From: Paenibacillus sp. FSL R7-0273
GTDB taxonomy: Bacteria; Bacillota; Bacilli; Paenibacillales; Paenibacillaceae
Assembly (NCBI RefSeq): GCF_000758625.1
Contig: NZ_CP009283.1
Span: forward strand, 3,545,501 to 3,609,500
DNA: 64,000 bases
Direction: 5' to 3'
Shown: positions 52,166 through 60,773 of the stretch, piece by piece
How positions within the stretch are numbered: position 1 is the first letter of the stretch
Layout: every line of letters begins with the position of its first letter
Program-made: the position numbers and the translations under genes
Notes under the pieces: model-generated
What the model was told of the DNA's origin: nothing
Database searches by the model: none
The model's input: the letters and a program-made list of their open reading frames with translations, nothing else

Positions 52166-52879
52166 CTAGAAATAAAAAACCAGCACGGCTGCGTACAGCA
52201 TGGCCGAAAAACCAATCTCGGTTATCCCGGTACGTTTGGCTGTAATCCCTGTCTTCGGCAGAATGGCAGCCCGGAGCAGCAGAACAAGCAGAGGCACAAA
52301 CAGCGAGGGGAACAGCAGCAGGCCTGCCGCTGCAACCAGCAGATGATAAGCAACGGATACATAATAATAGCGGACATTGTTCCGTTCCCGGATGATTGTT
52401 TTAACATACAAGGCAGTGCCGGTGAAGTATAGGGCGGACAAGAGGAACAGCTCTGTGGCGGTCCGCCAGCTCTCTCCCTGACCGACATAGAAGACCGGAT
52501 AAATGATCAGGGAAAAGGCTATGATCGCTGAGATGTCGTTAACGAGGGCGCGTTCATTTTTTGTTTTGGCAAAATAGAGATTGACCGCAAAGAGCGGCAG
52601 CAGCGGGAGTACAAACCAGATCAGCTCAGGCTCGGCGATAACCAGATAGGCAACAAACGGGATCAGCAGAAGCCCGTACAGCTTGAGCGGCTTGGCATAA
52701 CGCTGGAATTTACCGGTCTTGACCCCCTGCAGCAGCGGGAAGCTGAACAGATAAATCAGCAGCCAGCAGATGAACAACGGAATATGTATGGCTTTTCCTG
52801 CAGATGATGCAACTCCAAACAGAAAAGGAAGGATCAGCATGGCCCAGGCTCCGTGCTGGTTAGGGATATACTTCCTCAT
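52166..52879 (-). CDS. ywiC: YwiC-like membrane protein
   Basis: The 237-aa protein has about eight hydrophobic helices and starts RKYIPNQHGAWAMLILPFLFG, the signature of the YwiC family. In Bacillus subtilis ywiC lies next to narK-fnr and narGHJI, and the same linkage to nitrate genes is seen here, supporting a role in anaerobic metabolism, but its biochemical function is unknown. AGGAGGAG precedes the ATG. The promoter region carries a CTGTCATGACAG palindrome. Confidence 0.85.
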   Translation of the reverse strand: MRKYIPNQHGAWAMLILPFLFGVASSAGKAIHIPLFICWLLIYLFSFPLLQGVKTGKFQRYAKPLKLYGLLLIPFVAYLVIAEPELIWFVLPLLPLFAVNLYFAKTKNERALVNDISAIIAFSLIIYPVFYVGQGESWRTATELFLLSALYFTGTALYVKTIIRERNNVRYYYVSVAYHLLVAAAGLLLFPSLFVPLLVLLLRAAILPKTGITAKRTGITEIGFSAMLYAAVLVFYF

Positions 52880-52940
52880 TTAAATATCTCCTCCTAAGGG
52901 AAGCTGTTATGACAGGGCTGAGTACAATCAGCCTCAATTT

Positions 52941-52962
52941 ATTATAACTCCTGTCATGACAG
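52941..52962 (-). promoter_or_regulatory. Promoter and palindrome upstream of ywiC
   Basis: On the minus strand, TATAAT (52946-52941) is preceded by a 12-bp perfect palindrome CTGTCATGACAG (52951-52962) in the spacer, with a poor -35. A regulator probably binds between the elements. The rest of the 52880-53150 gap holds the upstream region of the amino-acid transporter; no clear promoter or riboswitch was recognised there. Confidence 0.5.
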
Positions 52963-53150
52963 TGCTATAGTGACCGGAAACACAGCTGCATTTTGCAGTA
53001 TATAATTGTTTGCAATTTATCCATTGACAGAGAAGCCGATCACTCCTTTATCGACGCAATTCACATCGTATGTTATTATGATACCCTGATAACGTGTTAA
53101 CGAACTAAAGCGCGTGTGGACATTTTAATTTTACTAGGGGGATTAGAGAG

Positions 53151-53921
53151 ATGAGACGCAAGGGACTATGGATTCTTTTAACGGTAATGATTATAGCGGT
53201 GCTGGCAGGCTGCTCCGGCTCGGGGAAAGATGATAACAAGCTGGTCATCGGAATTGATGATAAGTTCGCGCCGATGGGCTTCCGTGATGAGAACAATGAA
53301 ATTGTCGGCTTCGATATTGACTATGCCAAGGCTGCTGCCGAAAAAATGGGCAAAGAGGTTACCTTCCAGCCGATCGACTGGTCAGCCAAGGAATCGGAGC
53401 TGAACAGCGGACGTATTGATATGATCTGGAACGGATACACGATTACTGATGAGCGTAAGGAAAAGGTGCTGTTCACCAGACCCTACCTGGAAAACAGCCA
53501 GGTGGTAGTTGTGCTTGCCGATTCCACGCTGACAGCACTTGCGGATCTTGCCGGCAAGGAACTCGGGCTGCAGAGCCTGTCGTCCGCAGCTGACGCACTC
53601 GATGCCAGCCCGGTTAAAGCCGAGGTTGCCGGTGTTTCCGAGTTCCCGGATAATGTCCTTGCGCTGACTGACCTGAAATCGGGCCGCCTTGACGGTGTAG
53701 TTATTGATGAAGTAGTAGCCAGATACTATATGTCCATTGAGCAGAATACATACAAGCTGCTTGACGAGTCTCTCGCTCCTGAGCAGTACGGTATCGGAAT
53801 CAAGAAGGACAATCAGGCTTTGCTGGATGAGCTGCAGAAGGCGCTTGATGAGCTGAGCAGTGACGGCACGGCTGCCGAAATTTCTACTAAATGGTTTGGC
53901 GAAAATAAAGTATTGAACTAG
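53151..53921 (+). CDS. Polar amino acid ABC transporter, substrate-binding lipoprotein
   Basis: The 256-aa protein begins MRRKGLWILLTVMIIAVLAGC, a lipoprotein signal with cysteine 21. Domain features of the polar amino-acid binding family follow: KLVIGIDDKFAPMGFRDENN, FDIDYAKAAAEKMGKEV, IDMIWNGYTITDERKEKVLFTRPYL and IVDEVVARYYM-like sequence near 185. It captures an amino acid (cystine, glutamine or similar) outside the cell. The permease and ATPase follow, with gaps of 28 and 15 bases, as one operon. Confidence 0.88.
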   Translation: MRRKGLWILLTVMIIAVLAGCSGSGKDDNKLVIGIDDKFAPMGFRDENNEIVGFDIDYAKAAAEKMGKEVTFQPIDWSAKESELNSGRIDMIWNGYTITDERKEKVLFTRPYLENSQVVVVLADSTLTALADLAGKELGLQSLSSAADALDASPVKAEVAGVSEFPDNVLALTDLKSGRLDGVVIDEVVARYYMSIEQNTYKLLDESLAPEQYGIGIKKDNQALLDELQKALDELSSDGTAAEISTKWFGENKVLN

Positions 53922-53949
53922 ATAGCTTCCTTAGGAGTCGGTTGCAGAC

Positions 53950-54609
53950 ATGAGTATCGATTACATTATCCAGATTGCCGGGCCGATGCTGGAGGGGGCA
54001 CGCACAACGGTGCTGCTGTTCCTGATCGTCATCGTCCTGTCCATCCCGCTGGGGATGCTGGTCACACTGATGGCCAAAAGCCGTGTTAAGCCTCTGGCCT
54101 GGCTGGCCCACACTTACATTTACGTTATGCGCGGCACTCCGCTGCTGCTGCAGCTGCTGTTCTTCTGCTTTGGACTGCCGCAGATCCCGGTCATCGGAGA
54201 ATACCTGGTCATGGACCGTTTTGCCGCAGCCTGTCTGGGCTTTATTCTGAACTATGGAGCCTACTTTGCTGAAATATTCCGCGGCGGCCTGTTATCCATC
54301 GATAAGGGACAGCATGAGGCTGCCAAGGTGCTCGGACTCAGCAAATGGCAGACCCTGCGTAAGGTTATTCTGGCCCAGATGTTCCGGGTTGCCCTGCCGG
54401 CGGTGGCGAATGAGTCGATTACGCTGGTAAAGGACACGGCACTGCTCTATGCTGTAGCTGTACCGGAGCTGCTGAATTATGCCAAGACTGCAGTAAACCG
54501 CGATTTTACAGTGACTCCGTTTGTTGTAGCAGGCATCATCTATTTGCTGATGACTCTCGTGCTGACGCTGTTCTTCAAGCTGCTTGAGAAACGTTTCAAA
54601 TTTGAGTAG
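53950..54609 (+). CDS. Polar amino acid ABC transporter, permease
   Basis: The 219-aa membrane protein has about five helices and the His/Glu/Gln/Arg permease features: TYIYVMRGTPLLLQLLFF, NYGAYFAEIFRGGLLSIDKGQHEAAKVLGLSKWQTLRKVILAQ, which contains the EAA loop that docks with the ATPase, and VKDTALLYAVAVPELL. A single permease suggests a homodimer. AGGAG lies upstream. It is the second gene of the operon. Confidence 0.9.
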   Translation: MSIDYIIQIAGPMLEGARTTVLLFLIVIVLSIPLGMLVTLMAKSRVKPLAWLAHTYIYVMRGTPLLLQLLFFCFGLPQIPVIGEYLVMDRFAAACLGFILNYGAYFAEIFRGGLLSIDKGQHEAAKVLGLSKWQTLRKVILAQMFRVALPAVANESITLVKDTALLYAVAVPELLNYAKTAVNRDFTVTPFVVAGIIYLLMTLVLTLFFKLLEKRFKFE

Positions 54610-54624
54610 AAGGGCTGTCCGATT

Positions 54625-55368
54625 ATGAGCAGTATTATTGAAGTGAAAAAACTACAGAAATCCTTCGGCAGCCTGGATGTGCTGAAGCAGATTACCTTTG
54701 AGGTCAATCCCGGCGAGGTTGTTGCTGTAATCGGTCCTTCCGGCTCCGGTAAAAGCACCATGCTGCGCAGTCTTGTGCATCTAGAGGAGATCACCGGCGG
54801 AAGCATCTTTATTCACGGTAAAACGCTGGCCGAGAACGGCAAATACGCCGGTACGGCAGCCATCAGGGACATCACCGCGACAATGGGCATGGTGTTCCAG
54901 CATTTCAACCTGTTCCCGCATCTGACGGTACGGGGAAATCTGGAGCTGGCTCCCAGAACGCTGAAGCGGGAGAGCAGCCAGGCCATAGCCGCCAGAAGTA
55001 TGGAGCTGCTGACCAAGGTAGGACTCGCCGACAAGGCGGATGTATATCCGTCCATGCTGTCCGGCGGGCAGAAGCAGCGGGTGGCGATTGCCAGAGCGCT
55101 GATGCTGAGCCCGGACATTCTGCTGTTTGATGAGCCGACCTCGGCGCTCGACCCTGAGCTTACAGGCGAGGTGCTGCGGGTAATCCGCCAGCTGGCCGAG
55201 GAGAACATGACGATGATCATCGTGACCCATGAGATGAGCTTTGCCCGCGATGTGGCGGACCGGGTATTCTTCATGGATAACGGGGAGATCGCTGAATCCG
55301 GAACACCGGAGCAGATTTTCGGCAGCCCGAGGCTTGAGCGGACCCGGACCTTTTTGAATCAGGAGTGA
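54625..55368 (+). CDS. Polar amino acid ABC transporter, ATPase
   Basis: The 247-aa protein has Walker [10 protein letters not shown] (about residues 36-44), Q-loop [12 protein letters not shown], signature [15 protein letters not shown], Walker [16 protein letters not shown] and the switch histidine in IVTHEM. Sequence and length fit the GlnQ/TcyN class. It powers import with the two upstream gene products. Ribosome site AGAAGGG; a terminator follows its stop. Confidence 0.92.
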   Translation: MSSIIEVKKLQKSFGSLDVLKQITFEVNPGEVVAVIGPSGSGKSTMLRSLVHLEEITGGSIFIHGKTLAENGKYAGTAAIRDITATMGMVFQHFNLFPHLTVRGNLELAPRTLKRESSQAIAARSMELLTKVGLADKADVYPSMLSGGQKQRVAIARALMLSPDILLFDEPTSALDPELTGEVLRVIRQLAEENMTMIIVTHEMSFARDVADRVFFMDNGEIAESGTPEQIFGSPRLERTRTFLNQE

Positions 55369-55387
55369 AAAGGCTCAGATAGAGGAG

Positions 55388-55420
55388 AGTGCGTAGCTTA
55401 TGCTATGCACTTTTTGTTAT
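55388..55420 (+). terminator. Intrinsic terminator of the amino acid ABC operon
   Basis: AGTGCGTAGC and GCTATGCACT pair (one wobble) around TTAT, followed by TTTTGTTATTTT. Confidence 0.85.
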
Positions 55421-55553
55421 TTTCTGTATGAATGAGCATGCATTGTTTTGACAGCAGAGACGGAGAGTGAGAAAATATGATTTCGGGGCACGGAGGAAGA
55501 CAGGCAACCCTAACAGCTCCGCTGCACCTATTTTGCTTTTTTGGAGGCTAATC

Positions 55554-55862
55554 ATGAATCAGCGTTTTCGTATTACCCGTTCGATGCAGGAGGATACTGC
55601 AGCAGAGGCAATCACCCTGGAGGAATGCAAAGCGTATTTCGCCCGCAGGGCTGATTTTGCATATTCGCAGACTTTTAGTGTTAAAGGGCCGGAGAGCATC
55701 ATGACCATTGAGGGAGACTTCTTCATGTGGCAGTACGGCGAAGCAGAAATTCCTTTCCGGCTGTATTCCGGAGATCTCTATGTGGCAGTATCCGCAGAGG
55801 CGGTCGTTCCTTTAATGATTGAGATTGCCACTGATCTTCAGGCAGATATTATAGAAGGTTAG
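55554..55862 (+). CDS. Hypothetical protein (102 aa)
   Basis: GGAGG at 55543-55547 fixes ATG 55554. The product alternates short strands and a helix: FSVKGPESIMTIEGDFFMWQYG, EIPFRLYSGDLYVAVS and VPLMIEIATDLQADIIEG. It is acidic, has no signal or membrane segment and no motif I recognise. Not obviously part of the yojF-bshB2 pair, which starts 51 bases later, but co-transcription is possible. Confidence 0.6.
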   Translation: MNQRFRITRSMQEDTAAEAITLEECKAYFARRADFAYSQTFSVKGPESIMTIEGDFFMWQYGEAEIPFRLYSGDLYVAVSAEAVVPLMIEIATDLQADIIEG

Positions 55863-55912
55863 CAATTGAAGTACAGTAACCGTCGATTAATTACTAATGA
55901 AGGAGTATAACT

Positions 55913-56257
55913 ATGCAGCTGATACAACCACAACATATACAGTCACGGATAAATGAATTATCCGGCCGGGATTTATTTCTTCATCTTGAGCTTACTTCTG
56001 GCGCCTATGCCAATCATCTGGACAGCAGCCGCCATCCGGCTTCCGCTTTTATCAGCAATGCTGTTATCCGTTATACTCAGGGTTCCATCTCAGGAACCGG
56101 ACCGTACCGGGTCGGATTGAAGACGGAGCTAGGCTGGATTTATGCCGAAGGGCTTACCCATATAGATGAGCAGGATACACAGCGCCTTATTCTCGCCGGG
56201 CATGACAGCCAGGGCAAGCTGGTGGTCGCACTGCAGCTGAGTCTGGAGGCATTCTGA
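55913..56257 (+). CDS. yojF: YojF-family protein (DUF1806)
   Basis: The 114-aa protein matches the YojF family: INELSGRDLFLHLELTSGAYA, FISNAVIRYTQGSISGTGPYRVGLKTELGWIYAEGLTH and a GKLVVALQLS end. YojF genes sit before bshB2 in many Bacilli, and here the two nearly overlap, so it is probably an accessory in bacillithiol metabolism; its exact role is unknown. An AAGGAG site precedes the ATG. Confidence 0.85.
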   Translation: MQLIQPQHIQSRINELSGRDLFLHLELTSGAYANHLDSSRHPASAFISNAVIRYTQGSISGTGPYRVGLKTELGWIYAEGLTHIDEQDTQRLILAGHDSQGKLVVALQLSLEAF

Positions 56258-56280
56258 TGAAAATGGAGGAACAGACTATC

Positions 56281-56958
56281 ATGAGTACCAAACAAACGGG
56301 GGGTATCCGGCGTATTCTGGCCGTGCTCCCGCATCCGGATGATGAGTCCTTTGTTGCTGCAGGAACGTTGGCCAAATACATAGCCGAAGGCACACAGGTT
56401 ACCTTTGCCTGCCTGACTCTGGGTGAAATGGGCCGGAATATGGGCATCCCGCCCTTCGCGAACCGGGTTACTCTGCCGGGCATCCGTAAGCTGGAGCTGG
56501 AAGCCTCATGCCGGGCGATCGGCATTCAGGATCTTAGAATGCTTGGCTTCCATGACAAGATGATCGAATTTGAGGACCAGGAGCTGCTGGATGGAGCTAT
56601 TCTGGGACTGCTGCAGGAATTGAAGCCGGAGCTGGTGATCACCTTCTACCCCGGCTACAGCGTGCATCCCGATCATGATGCAACCGGGGCAGCTGTTGTC
56701 CGGACCATCGGGCAGCTTCCGGAGGAAGAACGGCCGGTTGTGCTATGCAGCGCATTCTCCAGTAATCATGAGCAGATGATCGGGAGAGCAGATGTAACGG
56801 TAGACGTTACCGCGTTCCTGGTTCCTAAGATGGCTTCCATTCAGGCTCACCGTTCTCAATTCCAGGCAGCGGAGCTTGTGGGCAGCCGGGTTCTGACCCA
56901 GGAAGAAATCATCAGCCGTTACGGCACTGAGCAGTTTTGGACTTACCGGTTTAGTTAA
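56281..56958 (+). CDS. bshB2: Bacillithiol biosynthesis deacetylase BshB2
   Basis: A GGAGG at 56266-56270 supports ATG 56281 (225 aa) rather than the ATG overlapping the yojF stop. The zinc LmbE-type motif HPDDE (in VLPHPDDESFVAAGTLA) and the later HPDHDATG supply metal ligands and the catalytic aspartate. It removes acetate from GlcNAc-malate, or acts as a bacillithiol-S-conjugate amidase. It has near-full family length and lies directly after yojF. Confidence 0.88.
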   Translation: MSTKQTGGIRRILAVLPHPDDESFVAAGTLAKYIAEGTQVTFACLTLGEMGRNMGIPPFANRVTLPGIRKLELEASCRAIGIQDLRMLGFHDKMIEFEDQELLDGAILGLLQELKPELVITFYPGYSVHPDHDATGAAVVRTIGQLPEEERPVVLCSAFSSNHEQMIGRADVTVDVTAFLVPKMASIQAHRSQFQAAELVGSRVLTQEEIISRYGTEQFWTYRFS

Positions 56959-56960
56959 GC

Positions 56961-58292
56961 CTATTTGGACAGAGGCAGGCTGGAAGCGGCGGGCTCAAAC
57001 TGGTTCCATGGAACAAGGTTCTCCATGACTATTGCCATAATGACGCCAACGACCAGACCGTTGGAGGCGACCGGAGTCAGCAGCGGAGGGAAGTCGGCAA
57101 AGGCTGCTGCGGGTATGTTCATAATTCCGATTCCGGTCAATACCGGAAGGGCGACCCGGTAGATGGTTTTGGAATTAAGTGAAGTGCGGCCCAGGGTATT
57201 CAGTGCCGTGCCGAACATCTGCAGGTAGGCGACGAACAGCACTGCGCTGCCGACAGACATCGGAAGTAGCGCCAGCCAGCTGCTCAAGGCAGGAATGAGG
57301 CCGACCAGCATAAGCAGGGCAGCGCCGGTAATCAGAGCTGACCGGCGCAGCACCTTCGTATTCTCCAGAAATCCGATAGAGGAAGCGAATGTGCCGAACG
57401 GAATCAGTCCGAAGCAGGCACCGGCAACCGAAAACAGATTGGTGAACAGCAGCGAGCGGATATACTGCTTCTCTGCAGCCTGCTGCTGGTACAGCTTATC
57501 TGCGGCCAGCAGGCTGGTTAATGTATTGGTCATGTTGACAAGCCCGGCAAGCAGGCCGACCATGACGATGCCCGGCTCAAAGGCCGGCCTGCCCCAGGGC
57601 ATCCATTGCCAGACTGCAGTGCTTTCTGCTGAAGCCGTTCCCATGCTTGCGGAGCTGCCGAAACAGATGACGTAGGCAATCCAGCCGGCGATGATGCCTA
57701 GTAGCAGGGAGAACTGGCTGAGCTTGCCCTTAGCCTTCAAATGGATAAAGGAAACAAACAGGATGATGACGAGCGACAGTCCGGCAAGCTGCAAATCCCA
57801 TTTGCCGCCGGCGCTGTAGCCGATCATGCCTTTAAAAAACGTATTGGCCAGCTGAAAGGTAAGCAGCAGCAGATAGATGCCCATTACGACCGGTGTGAAC
57901 AGGCGCTGCAGCAGCTTCAGGAAGCCGAGTACAGCCAGCAGACTTCCGATCATTCCTGCCAGCAGAAATCCCCCGGTCAGGCTTGCTGCGACAGAAGCCG
58001 GATTCATGCCCATTGCAGGTGCAGAGGAGATGATTCCGAGCACCAGCCCCCACCAAATGCCTGCCGGACCGTCCATCAAGGCGTAACGGTGCCCCCACAA
58101 GGCTTGAACGATACATAAAAGTCCGGTCAAAATAAAGGAACGCTGCATGGAAGCGGTAATGTCGCCGGCAGTCATTCCCAGCGCATGGCCCACTGACAGA
58201 GGGACAAGCACTGTATTGGTGAACAAAAAGAATAGCCACTGCACGCCTGCGGGCAGTAAGCTCAAGTGGTCTTTGTACTTGCTCCATTGCAT
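56961..58292 (-). CDS. NCS2-family purine/pyrimidine (xanthine/uracil) permease
   Basis: From ATG 58292 (MQWSKYKDHLSLLPAGVQW) the protein is 443 aa with about 12-14 hydrophobic helices; a longer open frame adds an unlikely 34-residue N-terminus. LLPAGVQWLFFLFTNTVLVPLSVGHALG at the N-terminus fits nucleobase permeases, and FGLIPFGTFASSIGFLENTKVLRR and LMPAVTG-like loops match the NCS2 family. It imports a nucleobase with a proton. The divergent LysR gene is the likely regulator through the 58374-58404 dyad. The ribosome site is weak. Confidence 0.8.
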   Translation of the reverse strand: MQWSKYKDHLSLLPAGVQWLFFLFTNTVLVPLSVGHALGMTAGDITASMQRSFILTGLLCIVQALWGHRYALMDGPAGIWWGLVLGIISSAPAMGMNPASVAASLTGGFLLAGMIGSLLAVLGFLKLLQRLFTPVVMGIYLLLLTFQLANTFFKGMIGYSAGGKWDLQLAGLSLVIILFVSFIHLKAKGKLSQFSLLLGIIAGWIAYVICFGSSASMGTASAESTAVWQWMPWGRPAFEPGIVMVGLLAGLVNMTNTLTSLLAADKLYQQQAAEKQYIRSLLFTNLFSVAGACFGLIPFGTFASSIGFLENTKVLRRSALITGAALLMLVGLIPALSSWLALLPMSVGSAVLFVAYLQMFGTALNTLGRTSLNSKTIYRVALPVLTGIGIMNIPAAAFADFPPLLTPVASNGLVVGVIMAIVMENLVPWNQFEPAASSLPLSK

Positions 58293-58373
58293 GATTTCTT
58301 TACCAGCTTTCTGCGTAAGGTTACATAAGCATGGTATCATGGAGTGAGCTATATGAATAATATTATAAATGTA

Positions 58374-58404
58374 GCAAAAGTATATGAAATGCATATACTT
58401 TTGC
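58374..58404. promoter_or_regulatory. LysR-type operator dyad between the permease and lysR genes
   Basis: GCAAAAGTATAT and ATATACTTTTGC form perfect 12-bp arms with a 7-base centre (58374-58404), ending 22 bases before the LysR start. LysR regulators commonly bind such T-rich dyads (T-N11-A) to control a divergent gene and themselves. Confidence 0.65.
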
Positions 58405-58425
58405 CTATATTAAGGAGTTGAGCCT

Positions 58426-59349
58426 ATGGATATCAGACAGCTGCGGTATTTTATTGCCCTTGCGGAGGAACGGCAGGTCACCTCTGCAGCACTGAAGCTT
58501 CATATGTCCCAGCCTCCGCTGAGCCAGCAGCTGAAGCTGATGGAGACGGAGCTTGGCGTGCAGCTGTTTCACCGCAACGGCCGTCAGCTGGAGCTGACAG
58601 CTTCCGGCAGGACGCTGTATGAGCATGCCCTGACGATAACCCGGCTGATGGATGAAGCGAAGGCTGAGACCCGTGAAAGCGGGCAGGGAATCCGCGGCAA
58701 GCTGTCCATTGGAGTGAATACCTTGTCCGATTCCCGTCTGCCGGGTGCGCTTAGCCTGTTCCGGGAAAAATACCCGAAGGTAACGTTCAAAATCCAGCAA
58801 AATGAAACGAATACGCTGATTCAGCTGGTTCGTGACAAAACGCTCGATCTGGCTATTGTCCGTCTGCCGATTGACCTGGAGGATTTTGACTGCCTGATGC
58901 TTGGTGATGAGCCCCTCTACTTTGTTACAGGTGATGCCGTTCCAGGTACGATGACCGTTACTGAGGAAAGGGTATCTTATGAATACATTGCCGGGTACCC
59001 GCTGCTCCTTCCAAGTACAGAAGGCCTTGGTCTCTATAACCTGATCCTGGAGCATTTCCGGCTCCGGGGGCTGTCCCCGCGCATTATTGGAGAATGCTCA
59101 GACATCGGAATGCTTATCGGGCTGGTAGCCACCGGGTTTGGTGCTTCGATTTTGCCGGAAACCTCTTTAAGCAGACATACCGGACGGAGCATCCGCTATT
59201 CGCGGATTGATGATCTGCATGCCGTATCCAGCTCAGCCGTAATCTGGCTGAAGCAGCCGTTCCTGGGCAAGGCAGCTGTTAACTTTATCGCAACGCTGCG
59301 CGCAGGCGCTTCCGGTTCAGAGCCAGCAGCAGAAGGGAAATGGCTGTAA
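58426..59349 (+). CDS. LysR-family transcriptional regulator
   Basis: The 307-aa protein has the LysR helix-turn-helix at the N-terminus (MDIRQLRYFIALAEERQVTSAALKLHMSQPPLSQQLKLMETELG) and a two-lobed effector-binding domain of about 210 residues. It is divergent from the NCS2 permease, so a nucleobase or related compound is a plausible effector. AAGGAG precedes the ATG. Its last 65 bases overlap the 3' end of the convergent MFS gene. Confidence 0.9.
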   Translation: MDIRQLRYFIALAEERQVTSAALKLHMSQPPLSQQLKLMETELGVQLFHRNGRQLELTASGRTLYEHALTITRLMDEAKAETRESGQGIRGKLSIGVNTLSDSRLPGALSLFREKYPKVTFKIQQNETNTLIQLVRDKTLDLAIVRLPIDLEDFDCLMLGDEPLYFVTGDAVPGTMTVTEERVSYEYIAGYPLLLPSTEGLGLYNLILEHFRLRGLSPRIIGECSDIGMLIGLVATGFGASILPETSLSRHTGRSIRYSRIDDLHAVSSSAVIWLKQPFLGKAAVNFIATLRAGASGSEPAAEGKWL

Positions 59350-60661
59350 GTGCAAGAGCCAGCCGCCGCAAGCCGCCGGTACTGAGCTGATCCCCCATAA
59401 TAACGCCTGTCAGCAGAGAGGAGAGGATGGTCCCGAAATATCTTGATGTATTGAACACACCGGAAGCAACACCGATGATTTCCTTGGGAGAGCTTTGAAA
59501 CAGGGCGGCCTGCAGGCTGACACCGCTTAGCCCATTGCTTAGACCGAATGCAGCCAGTGCTATACATACGCTGGCAACAGGTGAGCCTGTGTTCATCATT
59601 ACCAGCCATAGAGAACCGAACGTCAACAGTAGCGCTGACAGCATGAGAGCCGGTCCCGGCCCGGAGCGGTCTACCCAGCGCCCTGCAAAGGGAGCGGCTG
59701 CGAGCGAGCACAGGCCCAGACTAAGCATCAGAAGGCCTGTCTGAAAGACACTCACCTCACGTACCGTCTGCAGATACGAGGGCAGGCCGAAGAACAGTGC
59801 ATAGAACAGCACATTGACCAGCATATACTCTATATTAACCCTGGTCATTGCCGGATATAGGACAAAGGTGCGTATCGGAATGAAAGGTGAAGCCGATCTC
59901 AGCTCATGTATTACAAATACGGTAAGCAGTGCGAGTCCGCCCAGCGCCGTAAGGATTTGCCATAACGCGGCGGCTCCGGTTGATTTAAAGGACAGCACAC
60001 CAAGAAGCAGGGAGGTCAGTCCGGCTGCAAACAATATGATCCCCTTGGCGTCCATGAGCTCCAGCCATTTAGTGAGCGGGATGCCTTTGAGCGCTGACTC
60101 ATCCGGGTGATCCTCAGGAATATACCTCCAGGCCAGTGCAAAGCCGGCGGCTGTAAAGGGAATATTGACCCAGAAGACTGCTTCCCAATCCCACCACCCG
60201 ATAATAACGCCCCCGATAAAAGGTCCGAATGCCGCTGCCCCAGATAAAAAGACGGATAATACAGACAGGGCAGCAGCCTGATTCTCCTTAATATGAATCC
60301 GTACAATGGCCATTCCAACAGCGATCATCATGCTTGTCCCGATGGACTGGATAATCCGGACAACAATCAGCCAGCCAAACCCCGGCGAGAAGGGAGCAAG
60401 CATGGAGGCCGCAAAGGCAACCGCCAGCCCGGCAAGAAAAATGCGCCGCCGGCCGAACAGATCGCTGGCTTTACCCATCACCGGCTGTGCGATACTGCTG
60501 GCAATGTAAAAGGCAAAAACAACCCACGATACAGCGGTATAATCAAGCTGGTAAACCACCTGAAGCCTGGCTAATGCAATAGATACCATGGATGAATTCA
60601 ACGGATTCAGCAGGACCCCCAACCCTACCGCTATTAATAACCACCTGTTACGGTTTTTCAT
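59285..60661 (-). CDS. MFS drug exporter (DHA2/EmrB-QacA type)
   Basis: The 458-aa membrane protein has about 14 predicted helices, as in the DHA2 family. LNPLNSSMVSIALARLQ in the first helix resembles the D1-type motif, WVVFAFYIASSIAQPVMGKASDLFGRRR holds motif A between helices 2 and 3, and GPFIGGVIIGWWDWEAVFWVNIPF is motif C. It is likely a proton-driven exporter of drugs or metabolites. The divergent LysR gene at 60774 is its probable regulator. Its 3' end overlaps the other LysR gene by 65 bases. Confidence 0.85.
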   Translation of the reverse strand: MKNRNRWLLIAVGLGVLLNPLNSSMVSIALARLQVVYQLDYTAVSWVVFAFYIASSIAQPVMGKASDLFGRRRIFLAGLAVAFAASMLAPFSPGFGWLIVVRIIQSIGTSMMIAVGMAIVRIHIKENQAAALSVLSVFLSGAAAFGPFIGGVIIGWWDWEAVFWVNIPFTAAGFALAWRYIPEDHPDESALKGIPLTKWLELMDAKGIILFAAGLTSLLLGVLSFKSTGAAALWQILTALGGLALLTVFVIHELRSASPFIPIRTFVLYPAMTRVNIEYMLVNVLFYALFFGLPSYLQTVREVSVFQTGLLMLSLGLCSLAAAPFAGRWVDRSGPGPALMLSALLLTFGSLWLVMMNTGSPVASVCIALAAFGLSNGLSGVSLQAALFQSSPKEIIGVASGVFNTSRYFGTILSSLLTGVIMGDQLSTGGLRRLALALTAISLLLLALNRKRLRAALR

Positions 60662-60773
60662 GTCTGCCTCCTCCTTATTATGAAAGTAATGCTATCGTAA
60701 AGGAAATCAGATATTTACTCCAATGCATTTTATGTTATGATTTCATTGACTATAAGGAATGAAGGGAGGCGCT

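Noticed and set aside
53000..53150. T-box or S-box leader before the amino acid transporter
   Set aside because: No T-box sequence (TGGNACCGCG) and no terminator hairpin could be found in the region.
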